From Apostichopus japonicus (taxonomy: Eukaryota > Echinodermata > Holothuroidea > Aspidochirotida > Stichopodidae): a stretch of 64,000 nt of DNA. Location of the stretch: NCBI RefSeq assembly GCF_037975245.1, contig NC_092583.1, forward strand, positions 13,543,764-13,607,763, in the 5' to 3' direction. Numbering within the stretch: position 1 is the first letter of the stretch; every line of letters starts with the position of its first letter. Positions 10,494 to 23,642 of this stretch are shown here, piece after piece. Below the pieces are notes generated by a model. The model was not told the origin of the DNA. It did not search any database and saw only the letters and a list, made by a program, of their open reading frames with translations. The position numbers were made by a program, and so were the translations under genes.

Positions 10494-12850
10494 GTCGTCA
10501 AACTGAAGGCAGGGAAGTGACAGGTGATGAGCATTGAGGGTAGTAATAGGAAAGTATTCATATTGTAAGAAAATAAAACTGATACATAGATATAGGAGAT
10601 ACTAATTGAGAGAACTGATCATTTATTGACTCAATATTGATACTGAAGGAAATTATAGAGTGCTGTAGGGTATGGGGTATAGAAATACTGTTAGCCTGTT
10701 CATTGACCACCCTGCTCCAACCTTTTTTGATCAGGGATGCTAACCTAACTAGTGCCCTGCTATTATTGGGTATCTGAAATACTGGTTCCCCTCCCTGTTA
10801 TTGTGTATCCTATTACTGGTCTACCCATGAACTCCCTCTCCCCCACCCCTTTACCTTTTATTTTTTATAAGAGATACTATGCTACCTAGTGTCCTACTTC
10901 TATTGCATATCCAAAATACTGGTACTCTACCTGTTATTGTGTATCTGAGAGATTGTTAACAGCGACAGAACATCTGCAATTACTGTATATATGAAATAAG
11001 GTCAGTCTCCATAGTGTCAATACTGTGATGTTACTTGGTACATCAGCTAGCAAATAGTTACTTCATGGATGTTTTTGTCATCCTCTAAAGAGATAAGTGT
11101 CAAATTATTTTAAGCCAAATCATCTTTTCTACAACAAGTTTTCTCATAGACATATTGTCTAACTGTTGAGATAGAATTCTGAAAGTTTCGTTGATTAAAC
11201 TCGTCAAATTTATTAAAAGCGTTTTGGCGAAGAATATTGCTGCTTGTGATCAAGAGAAGCCATGCCATTCATTTATGTATTTATCATTTCTTCAGTATGT
11301 ATACAAAATTACAAGAAATGTATGACAGAAATGGATATTACACTCTGAGATAAAAAGGTTCTAATTTGTATTTGGAACCTTTTTGGGTTCTCCAAGGAAT
11401 ATTTAAAAGAGTTACTTAGGAAAAAAGTTCCAACTTGCCGTGTAATTAGAACCATTTTTGACAACAATGTTAATATACAAATTAGAAACTTGAAGAAATG
11501 AAGAGAGATCTGAAGAAAGTATTGATTTTTTCAAGATGGAAAGGGAAAAAATGTAGAAATCACCTCAAGTAGCTAAGGAACAGATTCAAGTACATTTGAC
11601 CTTATATAATGCTAGCTGTAAAATTTCAAAAGTAACCACAACTCAGATTTTATGTCCATGAATTGTCAAACTGTTGATGCCACAGCGAGATGTAAAGTGA
11701 AGTTTCATGCACAGTACATCGATTCCCTTTTAACATATCATATGGTAAATAAAAAATTCTTTCCTCCTGGTATTTACACAAAATGCCTGTCTAGCTTGTG
11801 GCCTTTGTTAATTTTCTTCAAACTAAAATGTTACAGTACAAGATCTACAGCAACATTGGCCTCCGATTATGCAAAAAAGGCAAATTATGGTCTTCCGAGA
11901 AGAAATTTTACACTAGTGGTTACAAATTTTTGCTTTTAAAATTTTATACGGCTCTTTATCTAGATGAGTCTTCTTCTATAGACAATTGTCTTTTTTCTGA
12001 AATATATGGAGTTTTATATTTTCCTTTTTTTTTTATTGACATTTTTGTATCAAACGTGTAAACAATAGTTGGGTCAAACATATATATATATACATATATA
12101 TACATATATATATAGAGAGAGAGAGGGAGATATCTTGGAAAGAAAGACCAATGATATTTGATAATTTCTATATTTTAATTATCTGTCTGCTAGAACTTTG
12201 TTTTTTCATTTTAATTGAGATATTAATGTATGTGTTAACTACGATGCTTTTGCTGTATAGTTTATATTTCTTCACCATGAACAGTACTAAACAATAACAT
12301 TGTTGATTTATAGTCATTCCTTATCAATATTTTTATCCAGATAAATGTACCCAGAATTTGAAATAGTTGGTATTCAGGTACTTTTCCATTGTTTTTCTTT
12401 GCAGGTACATATCTTTTTGTAGTTTTTCTTTATATTTTGGGTGGATTACTTAAGGAAACAGTATTGTAACATTTCATGTTATGGAAGAATTATTTGGAGG
12501 TGGAATTGTCTCCATATTTTGTTTTCAAATAGGTTAGTGTTTAAAGATATGCAATGATGAGAATTAAAGTCAAGGCTATACTCACAGACCTTTTAGGAAA
12601 AGTTTCTTATTTCCTGTTTTAATTTGCTTTTAATGTAACAAGTATGCAATGTAACTGTATCTTTGACTTGTTTTAACAATTTTCACTTTTGTCTCACTGG
12701 GTGTTTTGGTTGGGGTAATTTGCAAATTTCTAATTAAATATTAGTCAAAGAATCGAGAACTTTAAAAGTACTTATGTTTAAAACAGGTAACTTTATCTTT
12801 TCTTTTATATATATGAAGGATTAAATAAATTGTTTGTTTTAAAGCCTTTT
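10494..12850 (+). other. 3' untranslated region and downstream flank of the EGF gene
   Basis: AT-rich sequence with no open frame of note follows the TAG at 10491-10493. AATAAA occurs at 10572-10577 and again at 12824-12829, so either a short or a 2.3 kb 3' UTR is possible. A small stem (AAAAAGGTTC.../GAACCTTTTT) lies near 11350-11395, and a TA/GA simple repeat at 12079-12126. The short frames at 11652-12061 look incidental. Confidence 0.5.
10572..10577 (+). promoter_or_regulatory. Candidate polyadenylation signal AATAAA (proximal)
   Basis: AATAAA lies 79 bases after the stop codon of the EGF-type gene. A second AATAAA at 12824-12829 is the alternative distal site. Confidence 0.45.
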
Positions 12851-12949
12851 TCTGTTGCTTTTTACAATCTATGTCATTTCCCTACTTTTTTTCATCTAGA
12901 ATTTTCTTTAAAAGGTATTGATTCCGAGTTGGTTAGCATCATGTTTGGT

Positions 12950-13220
12950 CTTTAGAGTAAGGCAAATATGTCACCAAAACAGAACTAGTATTGTTCGATA
13001 CAGGTGACAAACGCCTAGAGTGGAATTAGGACTTTCCTTACTGGTTTTGAACCTCTGGACATACAATCAGCGTCGATAGCCTAGTGGTTTGGGTGTCCGC
13101 GCATATAATGCGAGAGGCCCTGGTTCGAATCCTGATGGCGGCTGGAAGCTTTTTCACTGTTCTGGATTTTTCAATTCACTACGATTTCAATTATACCTAT
13201 ATATATATAGATAGATAGGT
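12950..13220 (+). mobile_element. tRNA-like SINE family member
   Basis: The segment 13067-13145 has a textbook A-box (TAGCCTAGTGG) and a perfect B-box (GGTTCGAATCC), with CGCATATAATGCG between them. Acceptor ends do not pair, so it is not a tRNA gene. The same family occurs inverted at 41960-42690. The upstream GTTCGATACAGGTGACAAAC module and the AT-rich downstream tail are shared with that copy. Confidence 0.65.
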
Positions 13221-13412
13221 ATGTATATGCACATCTGTATCACTCTAGTATTTGAAAGTTTTTCAACAAAACCTCAATGTTTTGTACACGTAAAACCTCA
13301 ATGTTCTGTACACGTATTGAAATCTCTCAACAAAAGGGCACTTTTCATTTACAAGTTACTTTCATTTCTCAACAACAGGTCTTTTTTTTCATTAATAAAA
13401 GTTCACTTTGCC

Positions 13413-13517
13413 GAAGGAATCTATGCGATGGTGTGTGTATGTGACACTTTGTAAACACGATACCTCAAGAAGTAAAACTTTCATGAACTTCAAACTTGGT
13501 GTGTGGGTAGCCCTTGG
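13413..13517 (+). repeat. Dispersed repeat, also present at the right edge of the window
   Basis: GGAATCTATGCGATGGTG followed by TTGTAAACAC occurs at 13413-13460 and again at 63928-63962 (GGAATCTATGCGATGGTGA...GTGTAAACAC). Here it is interrupted by the MITE at 13518. The second copy runs off the window. Family unknown. Confidence 0.6.
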
Positions 13518-13560
13518 CATAGGCGTACGAGGCGGGGGGGCAGACTGCCCCCCCCCCCAA

Positions 13561-13624
13561 ATTTCCAGAGGACAAGAAATTCGGGCAAAAGTCCTGAAAA
13601 ATTCGGGCAGCCTAAGAGGAGAAA

Positions 13625-13673
<49 letters not shown>

Positions 13674-13736
13674 TTCTCCTCTTAGGCTGCCCGAATTGTT
13701 CAGGACTTTTTCCCGAATTTCTTGTCCTCTGGAAAT
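13561..13736. repeat. 63-bp-arm inverted repeat with (TA)n and poly-T loop
   Basis: The arm at 13561-13623 (ATTTCCAGAGGACAAGAAAT... CCTAAGAGGAGAA) is mirrored with few mismatches at 13674-13736. The loop is an (AT)n tract followed by a run of more than 30 T. It would form a long hairpin if transcribed. Confidence 0.8.
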
Positions 13737-13934
13737 ATATATATATATATATAAATATGCAGTAGCTTGCTCGAATCTTTTTCAAATTTTTGCCCGACAA
13801 TTCCATGATTTTCTTTATTTAGCATCATGATGCCCGAATATTTCCGTGTAACACCACCGTAAGCGCAGTTCATCTGGGCTACCACGCTTTTTGAAATCAA
13901 TTTGTTTTCTAACTAGTCAATTGTATACCTGGAC

Positions 13935-14579
13935 CAAGGGCGGCGAAGCGGGGGGGCACGTGCCCCCCACTTTTCCTCAGGTTAAAAATGTGCCTTTTTT
14001 CTACATAAAAATTGAGGTGCCTCAAGTTAGCAAGAGGCCAGGGAACCAGAATGAACTCTCGGGAAGGGCCGTTTCCGGCCATCTGAGGGCTTTGTAAAAC
14101 CAAAACTTTTCTAGTACGCTCCGCGCCAACCAATGGTGGCGCTCCGCTCAGATAGTCGTGCATACAACTTTGCAAATCCTGGCTAAGCCCGTGACTTTTA
14201 ATGAATTTCTGTGGGTCAAACTCAAAGCTATTTCGAATGGAAAAGATTTGTTTAGATATTAACAAGAAAAAAACTCTAATTCGGAAGATTCCTACATTAG
14301 CAACTAGCATGATTTCACCTCATTTTGTCTCAAAAGAAAACTTGTTCTTTGTTTCCCAATTTGCGCATTGGATATTGCAGTGCTAGTATGCATATTTTCC
14401 TTTGGGGGGGGGGGGGGGGCGTTGATGGAGTGATGTGTTTACACAAATAAGATAATACAATAAGAGTTATAAGGGGTACTAAATATAAGGCTGCATCAGT
14501 CCAATCGAATATCTGCAAAGTGCCCTTTGATGTCGGTGCCCCCCCCCCCCCAAGATTAAAAGTGCTTCCGCCGCCCTTG
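13935..14579. mobile_element. hAT-like MITE nested in another MITE
   Basis: Terminal repeats are CAAGGGCGGCGAAG on the left and CTTCCGCCGCCCTTG on the right, with an exact 8-bp target duplication ACCTGGAC at 13927-13934 and 14580-14587. It contains poly-G/poly-C tracts and a module (GGCCGTTTCCGGCCATCTGAG, then GGTGGCGCTCCGCT) that reappears in the outer element near 14985-15040. No coding capacity. Confidence 0.85.
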
Positions 14580-15123
14580 ACCTGGACATCCCCAACATGA
14601 GTGTATATAAGAAACGTATTCTTGTTCATGGACGGTGGGGGGGTGCCTACAAGCCTAGAAGTACAGGTTTATCATATTCTTTGTTATATTTTCTATTTTT
14701 TTGTGAGACAAATTGCAGTCTCACCCGACACAGCGACATTATCCCGCCTACGTGTCGTTGAACAATGTATGTTTTTCTGGAGGTAGCTGAGTACTGTGTT
14801 AAAATAATAAATAAGGTAACTAAATAGGAGCTTAAAAAATATACTGTCCCATTTTTCCCCTTCAAAGTGATGTTACCATTTTTTCTTCTTCTAATTACCA
14901 AATTTTTGGGGAAGTGTAAATTTCTAAAACGTGAGATTATAAAATAAAGAATGTTTAGATGCAACTTGCAAGGCCTCAGAAGTGCCGTTTCCGGCAATCT
15001 GAGAGGCTACGCGCCAACCGATGGTGGCGCTCCGCTTACATATTGTCACGGGAACTTTCGGGCACAAAAAGTTCTGCCCCCCCCCCCCAAACTGAAAAGG
15101 TCCCGTACGCCTATGGCCCTTAG

Positions 15124-16690
15124 TAAGTACATGATCCCTATTATTGATATAAAAACTACTATAAAAAAAATTGATATAAAAATTGAACAGTAAAAGGGGG
15201 CTTCTTATATATGAAAAAGGGAACTTTGTCATTATTGTATTTTACAAACTCGGTTAGCACTTGTCCCTCCGCCCTGGGCTTATTCTTCTGTTTGTCATGA
15301 ATATGAGATAAACCACTTGACCACTATCCTATAGGATCCACGCAACCATAGAATATATATATATAACTCACGTAATCGCAATGCTGTTCTCTCGTCAGCC
15401 TGTCACGGTGTGATACGACGGAAATTCTATGAGGTTTATGTTGTCGCTGTGTATCATTCTTCACCTCCCACCATCCATCTATCATCGCCATAAGGACGTG
15501 TCATTTCGTAATTAGTTACCGATCTAGCTACTAAAATTCAATTTTGATTAGTTTATAACCAGTAATATAACCTGTAATAGGAAGTCTAAAATGTCCTCTT
15601 TTTTTTCAATAAGAAAATGAATTATAACAAACCTAATTTATTTTACAGTTATCACAATTAAAAAGTTATTAAATACTCTCATTCAAAATCTTTTGTCCCC
15701 ATGCTGGTTTGTATGTGTGTGTGTTAATATGTTGCCACCGTTTGATTTTATGAATTCCAATTAGTCCTCGTCTCAGGAAGATGAACAAGAACAAAGAGAT
15801 TAAGGAAACGAGAACAGAAGTCGTAGCATTGACAAGCACGGCATAAACACAAAAATTAGAATTACAAGCTCGTTTATATTCATATATGTAAAAATATATA
15901 TATATGTACAAATGTATATATATTTATATATATATATATATACATATAAATATATTTATATATATATATATATGTATAACCATGTATACATTCGTTTATA
16001 AGTATGAAAGTTCACGTACAAGTGGATATTAATACAGTTAAAATGGACATATAAGGTAACGACAAAATCAGTTATAAGTAGTGTTAAAGTAAAAGAATTA
16101 GCTTCTCCCATTCAGAGTTTCAGGGCAGTCAGCGTAAACTTTTAATAATTGAAATAAAGGCCATCCAAGATAGAGAAATTATCATTTCGCTTTCCTCAGA
16201 TTGGGCGTAATCCAACCAATAGCCTTTTAACTTTACTAATGTCTATGTATGAGAGCCTTCACTAGATAGAAGGCTAGGATCTGTATCAACATTATGCTAT
16301 AGGGACTGAAGTTACTAGAAGGCCTGACGACAGGGGTCAAGGAGCCTCAATATGCATGGGACAAATGGGGAAATATGAAGGGGCCCGAGAAAATAAGGAG
16401 GGATCCGGAAAAATAAGGTATAAATAATAATGTATTTCCATATTATACTTATGAAAAAATGAAAATTGCAATGTCTAGTTATCCCCTGCCCAGGCTGGCT
16501 CTCGTCGCCTCTGATGAAATTACGGTAGTTTCATTGTACATGGTTAATAACAAAACCAGTATAAGGATAAATTTGACATATTTTAAATTATTTCGATTGA
16601 AAGACAGTGAGCAGCTAGATTGTGTGAAGAGAACTTAACCTTATTGTTCCCGTTACGCCCTTCTCGTGATTACGTCACCTCCCTGCGTGT
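15124..16690. other. Gene-less stretch with TA microsatellite
   Basis: No exon or element is recognised apart from an irregular TA-rich microsatellite at 15881-15978. The frame at 15669-15911 on the minus strand runs into that microsatellite and is not credible. Confidence 0.5.
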
Positions 16691-16698
16691 ATATAATG

Positions 16699-17053
16699 CA
16701 GTGGCATAGGAAGGTACTTTTGAAGTGGGGGGGCTGAAGACTGATGGCCGGCCTGGGAGAGGGGTCTAATTTTGGAATTAGACCCCTCAATTCCAATTTT
16801 GGATATTTTTTTTGGCATTTCCAGGTGGTCTCAGATGCAATTTGGTGCAATATAGCACACTTCAACTCCCACTCCATTTTGTAAAGAATTTTGCATTTTC
16901 ACCTGGCCTTAAATGCAATTTGGTGCTCCAAATGAGATTTTTTTCTCATTTGGAAATGAAAAAGGGGTTTTCTGACTTGCGGAGCGGGGGGACGGAATGA
17001 TACTTCCGCCCCCATATTTTTCACAGCCCCCCCCCCCGGTTCCTACGCCCTTG
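16699..17053. mobile_element. hAT-like MITE, 355 bp
   Basis: It begins CAGTGGCATAGGAAGGTAC and ends GGTTCCTACGCCCTTG. The 8-bp flanks ATATAATG (16691-16698) and ATATAGTG (17054-17061) differ by one base. It is the same family as the element at 17824-18196: both contain GCTGAAGACTGATGGCCGGC and AGATGCAATTTGGTGC. Non-coding. Confidence 0.8.
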
Positions 17054-17823
17054 ATATAGTGACTGATAAACTCTAAAGTTACAGACGAACGTTACTTTTG
17101 CAACGTATAATATAATTCTTTTAAGACTGCTAAATCTGTCGCGACGAAGTTTTCGTCATATCTGTTACCCAATAGTCAGTTCTTCTGATATTGTGTCGTC
17201 TAGTTTGCCAATAATCAACTTTTCCGCCTGCGTTGGTTGAGAGATTACATGAGTATAAAGTTGCTAAATTTCTATATCAGACGAATGATTCAGTCATTTT
17301 ATTTTACTGGTGGAGAAATAAGCCCTGATCATTGAAAGAGGATTAATCATTGAGTTGCTGTTTAGGTAAATGACTATTAAGATAAACAACTGTTAAGTAA
17401 AGGATAATTGGGAATGGCATATACCGGTAAGATATCGTAACAGAATGTTATTATGACAACGGCAGTGACAAGTCACGTAACCTCTTGTAGATGAAAGTTT
17501 TCGTATGATGAATAAACCATTGGCATAGAATTCATCAATTCGGTACAGCATATTAAAAAAAGACATTTCAGGAGGAAATGAATCATTAATGGCAATATAA
17601 TGGGATGGTGGACCAAACAACTCGAGTCTTACAAAGAAACGAATTTTCTCAGTCGCTTTCTAACGATATGTGTTTAATGCGCATGGGCGACTCGGCCTAA
17701 AGCACTGTTTCCATACCTTACCTGGACGATCCATTTTGTGCTCAAAGCAACTGCTGAAAAATATTTAACTAGCCAGTTGAAAAGAGCGTACCGTGCGTGT
17801 ACTATATATCGGTGTTTTCTTTA
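17054..17823. other. Unannotated spacer between two related MITEs
   Basis: No repeat, exon or RNA gene is recognised in this stretch of about 770 bases. The minus-strand frame at 17393-17620 has no recognisable domain. Confidence 0.4.
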
Positions 17824-18196
17824 CAGTGGTGTAGGAAGGTACTTTTGAGTGGGGGGGGGGCTGAAGACTGATGGCCGGCCTGGGGGAAGGGTCTAAGGGG
17901 AGGGGGTGTCCCCCTCCCCTTTGGAATTTTTTGCATTTCCAGGTAGCCTCAGATGCAATTTGGTGCAATATAGCACACTTCAACACTCACTCCATTTTGT
18001 AAATTTAATTTTGTATTTTCACCAGGCCTTAGATGCAATTTGGTGCTCCAAATGTTTTTTTTCTCAATGAAAAAGGGGTTTTCTGACTTGCGAAGCGGGG
18101 GGGGGGGGGGCGGAATGATACTTCCGCCCCTCCACATTTTTCACTGGGGGCTGGCGCCCCCTCCCCCAGCCCCCCCCCCCGGTTCCTACGCCCTTG
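17824..18196. mobile_element. hAT-like MITE, 373 bp, sister of the copy at 16699
   Basis: The start CAGTGGTGTAGGAAGGTAC and end GGTTCCTACGCCCTTG are flanked by an exact 8-bp target duplication TTTCTTTA at 17816-17823 and 18197-18204. The interior parallels the copy at 16699-17053, with longer G and C runs. Non-coding. Confidence 0.85.
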
Positions 18197-18479
18197 TTTC
18201 TTTAAGAGTGTTAGCTTGCATATTAGATTCTTTTATCTTTTATTATGTTTTTAATATATTCTTTTGGTAATGAGAAGTCTAAAGAATCCACATTTGACTT
18301 TCAGATGAACAACAGTATATCCGGCATTCATAACGTCACTACACCACTGCCACAGCTGCACGTGGCCCTGTGTGTGCCGTGGAGATGATTGGGAAAACAT
18401 TCCATGAACAAACTCACAATCTCTCACCTGCAATCCGTTTGTGTAAATTTCAGGGTTTAGTCGCTCGTGACGTCTAACG

Positions 18480-19006
18480 TGTATTAGACATGTAGAACCT
18501 ATACCGTATACATTCCGATTTGAATTGCACTCCATCCTACCCAAATTTCTGGACAACTTAAACTCTCTTAATCGAAGGAGAGATATTTGTCTTACCCGTC
18601 TGTCTTCCAAACAAGTAACACGGCTGTATAGATTGTCTGTGAATGGATTCAGCTTCCTTACAGCAATGCCATGTAATGATCGGACTACCAGCAGGTGTTT
18701 TTCTGTTGCAGCCCCACGTCTCTGGAACTCATTTCCATCAAAGGTTAAATCTTGTTCTTCAGTAAATCAGTTCAAAAAGAGCTCTCTGAAGACTTATTTA
18801 ATGTCAAAAATATTTCCATAATCTGCCAGTTCATTTATTGCATTGCCTGTGTTGTTGTTTACCTCATGTTATTTGCTGTAGTATTTAAGTATGTAGGATT
18901 AAGTCGTTAAGTTTTGAGTTTGTATAATTTAGTTGTAGTTGCCTGCTGGTGGAGTTTGTGCACGTTATAAATCCACATTATAATTATTATTATTATTATT
19001 ATTATT
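18480..19006 (+). mobile_element. 5'-truncated LINE, C-terminal end of reverse transcriptase ORF plus 3' tail
   Basis: The frame ending at 18821 reads ...CFSVAAPRLWNSFPSKV...NQFKKSSLKTYL, the signature of the extreme C-terminus of CR1/L2/Rex-like LINE ORF2 proteins. About 185 bases of 3' sequence follow, ending in a (TTA)n run near 18978-19006. Catalytic reverse-transcriptase motifs are absent because of 5' truncation. The exact left boundary is uncertain. The overlapping minus-strand frame at 18251-18610 is a shadow. Confidence 0.75.
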
Positions 19007-21963
19007 CCCCACCACACTCTGTAACATCCAACACCCACATACACCATCGCATTCAACCCGATCACCCCCATCCCCACTCAAACGAAGATTAATAAGCTGC
19101 TGTGTAGTTTACAGGGTCAACTTTATTCGTTTGAACAGATTTATGACAAACGTGGAATATCATATAACCGGTACTTGCAAATTATATTAAAAACATCGCA
19201 TGATGTACGGTAACGAAACAGTTATTTTCAATTTCTTAGCGGTGTGGAATGATTTAAGCTATAGGCCTACCTTATCATGAAACAATACTGTAACGATGAA
19301 ACATTCAATTAACTTCAAATGACATCTTTATAATGCGTTACAAATTTGTCAAGGACAAACAGTGTTGAATGCATGTCATCCAAAGGGTACGATGTTGCTT
19401 ATATGAATATTCAAGAACATGTCTCGATTCAGTTATTAGATTTTATAAAACAAAGGATTAACATTTAAGGCAGCATTAAGGAGCTGACATTATCGTCAAT
19501 AAGCCTTTAAGGAGCCTTTCCAGAAATGAAGATTAACATGATCAAGTATAATATTCTGCCTGAATTTATCCTTCAAAACTCAAAGCAATATGTTACTTTA
19601 ACTATGTTACATCACGTTGTATCGACCACTCCATATTTATATCCTGTTGCAAGTTTGAACGGCGTTCCATGTGAGTTGGCGCACAAACCACAGATAGTTA
19701 CCAACATTACAAGGCTGCGCGACGCTCCATTGATCTTGCACACATTTACGATAGAAAATGCGTCACAAATTGAACGGCTAAGTCTAAAGATATTTAGTCA
19801 AGCGTAACCTTTCGATGTCCGCAAAACATCTGGTGCAGATTGAATTTGTGTAAATTATGAGTTCAATATAGATAAAATGTTTACGCTGCTACCAAGACAA
19901 TTAATTCGGGGATTAATAAAAAAGGTGGTTAATTGACGTCGGTAGTGCGTAGATATCCTTCAATCACGTCTCAATTATTATTAGTAATTTCTAGATTTAA
20001 TTGAATCATTTGTCTATACTTTTAAATATCAGCATGGTTGCGTAATGCATAACGGCGTGTCTGCAACATGAATGACTCACTATATAGAGCGATGACGTCA
20101 TAAATTGTTCATTGACTGGGTACGGTTGGTTTATGCTTGTTGTGTAGTGTAATTAAAATTGCGCAAATTGAAGCAATATGAAATATCGCTTGATGTTATA
20201 TCAAGTTTCAGTGAAGACTGTCTTGTCAATTTGTGGCATCGTGCAAAATTGTCAAAAAGAAAATAGTATTGTCTAGAAATTATTAATACTATGTAAATAC
20301 TGTAAGAAAAAACAGTGCATTGTCATCTTTGTGACCATTTTAGCAAATCTAGCTGTTTTTATGGCACTATCCCCAAGTCCGCATTTTACACAGCTTGTTA
20401 CGTTTCAGGAATAGAAAACAAAAAACTATACTCACTTCCCATCACCAGATTCACCATATTAATTTGTTCCATGTTTCGTTGAACAATAGACGGTGTTCTT
20501 CTGCACCTCCCTTCACTTCTCCTATCCCCCCCCCCCTCCCCACAATGTAATTATATGGTACGACTAAATAACGTCACCAGTGTACGGCAAAAAGACTATC
20601 CGCCCGATGTTTATATACAAAGCAGACAATTTTAAGCGCATAACCTCTGAGAGAGTTGTATCTAGATTGAATGTTCATTATGTGTGAACCATATCGGGCT
20701 CCGGGGACAATTATATCCCCTCTCCTTAATTGATGTCTTCGTTTTTTTCTTTCACTTGGGACATTTCTTTAATTGAGAAAACATTTCTTTTTATGTTACT
20801 TTGAACTTCCCCGGGTCTAAATTGAGATCGGTCCCAGGTGATGTAGTCCCTCTCTGGTTATATACCTGTTTTTGTTCAATGCAGCAGACGTTCTTGAGTT
20901 TCTATCTGTGATGCAGGGCTTACTTTGCCCAACTAAAATTGCAGGATTGTTTTTCAACAGCCTGAAAGGAGAGAGTGTGTATGTGTGTGTAGAGTCACGG
21001 GAAACAACTCACTGGTCTATCTTCTGTGCAATCCGCTCCCAAAGGGATGATTTGTTTTGTTTTTCTCCCAAATGGAAGAAATGCGCAGAAAGTGACTAAT
21101 GTTAAAAGAAAGTTTTCCAAGACGTAACCGAAAGTCACGAAAAACTACGTTATTTCACTGTCCTGGCCGTATTTTCTAAGCACTTTGCCTTGTTATATGA
21201 CTGTCATTGCATGGCAACAGAAACACGCAAAAGCGAACTAAGGCCATAGCAACACGAGATATTGGTAGTTTCTGCTTTCATATGTTACCCGCCCAATGGA
21301 ACCAACATACATCACGGACAAAACGGCGGTGCTCTTAAGACAGTATCCTTGGACTATGCATGTTCCAGATCTCTGGTTGGATGTACCTGTTTCAACTCCC
21401 CCTGGACTGATACAAAGCAACCCATTCCGTTGGAGTCTTCCGACATTTTGAAGATTCTCTAAATTCCAACCACCGCAATATTAGTGTAAATAAAGCTTAC
21501 CACTTCACGTTGCGGGGGGTCTGGATTACGTAAGTACTCAGTTATTCAGATATGTCAAATAACACTTGTGTAAATTCAATGGTTTATTTCTACATCCTAC
21601 TGATTAATTGCTATTAATACAAGATGATCGAATGATTACCTAGCGATTTAATCAGTTACGTGGTTAACTTCAGCGCATAGTTACATTATTGGTCAAGTCC
21701 TGCATTGCAAATACCCAACACTGTACCATGAACTTATCACATGCATCAATTGTATCGTATCGTCAAAGTATAAACGTCAAGTGTTGATGGATCTCACTCA
21801 CCCTCCCCTCCCTCTCCTTCCCTCCGTCCGTGTTCCTCCCTTGATCCCTCCCTCCTTACCCTCTCTAACCTCCAGGCTCCGTCCTTTCTCGCCCTCATTT
21901 CTTTACCGTCGTTTCCCAATCAGTGTACGCCTTGAAGATATATCCTAAGTGAGTTAACCTGTA

Positions 21964-22122
21964 CCCCTCCTCTCTCCCCACCTCCACCAATAAACCCCTC
22001 CCCTCTCCCCACCTCCACCAATAAACCCCCTCCCCTCCCCCACCTCCTTCAATAAATCTTCCTCCCCTCTCCCCACCTCCACCAATAACCCCCTCCTCTC
22101 TCCCCACCTCCTTCAATAAATC
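21964..22122. repeat. C-rich minisatellite, period 31-33 bp, five units
   Basis: CCCCACCTCC...CAATAAA units recur, with AATAAA at about 21989, 22020, 22051, 22084 (AATAAC) and 22115. Upstream sequence from 21790 is also CT-rich. Frames on the minus strand here are Gly-rich artefacts. Confidence 0.8.
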
Positions 22123-23476
22123 CAAAGCGTTGAAGGGCAATCACAAAGTGTGTGCCATGTGTGTTTCTTTAGTTTGGATGAGTTTTAGCCAGTCTCGAAG
22201 GTTTATAAAACAAAATAGCAAAGTAACTGCCGAAGAAAATTGCGTAACAATATATTAATAAACATGGATGATTTTTAAGCAGACACAATAGGTGATGTGA
22301 CTACTTTCGAAAATGCTCGTTGATATCGTTGAGAGAGGGGGTGGGGGGGGGGGGTAAAAACTGAAAGAAATCATCGGGTAATCTAATACACGTACCATAC
22401 CTCGAACGACCTTAGTGTACCTCCATCGAATGTTATACTATTTACCTGACCCTTTCGTAAATCTATAACGCATGCGCCATTGTAATCAAATATCACACAT
22501 ATTATTTCAATGTGAACAATTTCTAAGCCCCTTTGCACGCTCTGATTATCCGTAATGCTTTTTTGAAATATGATCCCTGTACTTGTAAATTGGGTTTCCT
22601 GTATAGTGGTATAATACACTTGTCAACGTTTCCAAGCAACTTTTTAGAAATCATTTCTTACTTACTATATTATTAATTGGTATTCTCTTAGCACCCACGT
22701 AATAAGAGTTTCCTCTCTATCTAACACATAGAGCCATAGAGGACCCTCTGGGGATACCATCACAACAATAAGATGTGGAATTTTCGTGGTTTAATTTCGA
22801 GGAGACGGGATATGATTTTGCGTAACCTCTGCTGGAGTAACTTCCGTTGAGACCCAAAGTACTCAGTGACACAGTCAGTAACATATTTGAGGGCCGCAGA
22901 CAAACTGAAAACAAAGGCAGTATAGATCTTGTCTATAAATGGTACGTTGTGATAAGAAAAAGATCGTGAAAGTATTCAATGGTTTACCCTAACCCTATAT
23001 TATAGCATGGACCTATGTCATACATGCTCTAACCTCTGCGATTTATTTACAGATATCTACGTATGACAAATAAACAATGAAGCCTGAGCGTATCACTCAC
23101 CTTATCTTTCATATAGATATTTATGTCACCGAATTTTGTGTCTGAGAAGGGAAGAGGGGTGGGGTGTGGGAAGGGAAGGTCCGGTAGTCAACAGCTAAGA
23201 ACTATTACATGGAAGTATATCTGATGAGTGCATGGTGATGGCTGGTCGGGCCCCTGGTACAAGTATATCACCAGACCCTCAATATAAAGTTTTCTTTTAT
23301 CCCATAAGTTCATAAGTAAAATGAGTTATTGTTTATCCCATGTTTCCATATACCTCCTTCTTAATCTCGAAGCCCGTGTCTGCAGTCCCCTTATCTTATA
23401 CCCACCCCCACCCCCCATCTCGTCTGGCCTGGGCTAGAGGTTACAATATTTTTAGAATTATATCCTGAATTTGTTC

Positions 23477-23642
<166 letters not shown>

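Larger units (their letters stand above)
13518..15115. mobile_element. hAT-like MITE interrupted by a second MITE
   Basis: The left end is CATAGGCGTACGAGG and the right end CCCGTACGCCTATG, essentially the same termini as the element at 831-1520. Flanks are GCCCTTGG (13510-13517) and GCCCTTAG (15116-15123), an 8-bp target duplication with one mismatch. The interior holds a large hairpin (13561-13736) and a separate inserted element (13935-14579). Short frames over it are shadows of repeats and poly-C. Confidence 0.75.

Noticed and set aside
13067-13145. tRNA gene with CATATAA anticodon region
   Set aside because: Pol III boxes are excellent but the acceptor ends do not pair, and a diverged copy exists inverted near 42545-42620, so it is a repeat family.
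22383-22914. Two minus-strand frames that look mildly protein-like
   Set aside because: One contains a possible CAG/GTAAAT donor, but no matching exon partners, repeats of motif or family resemblance could be found.
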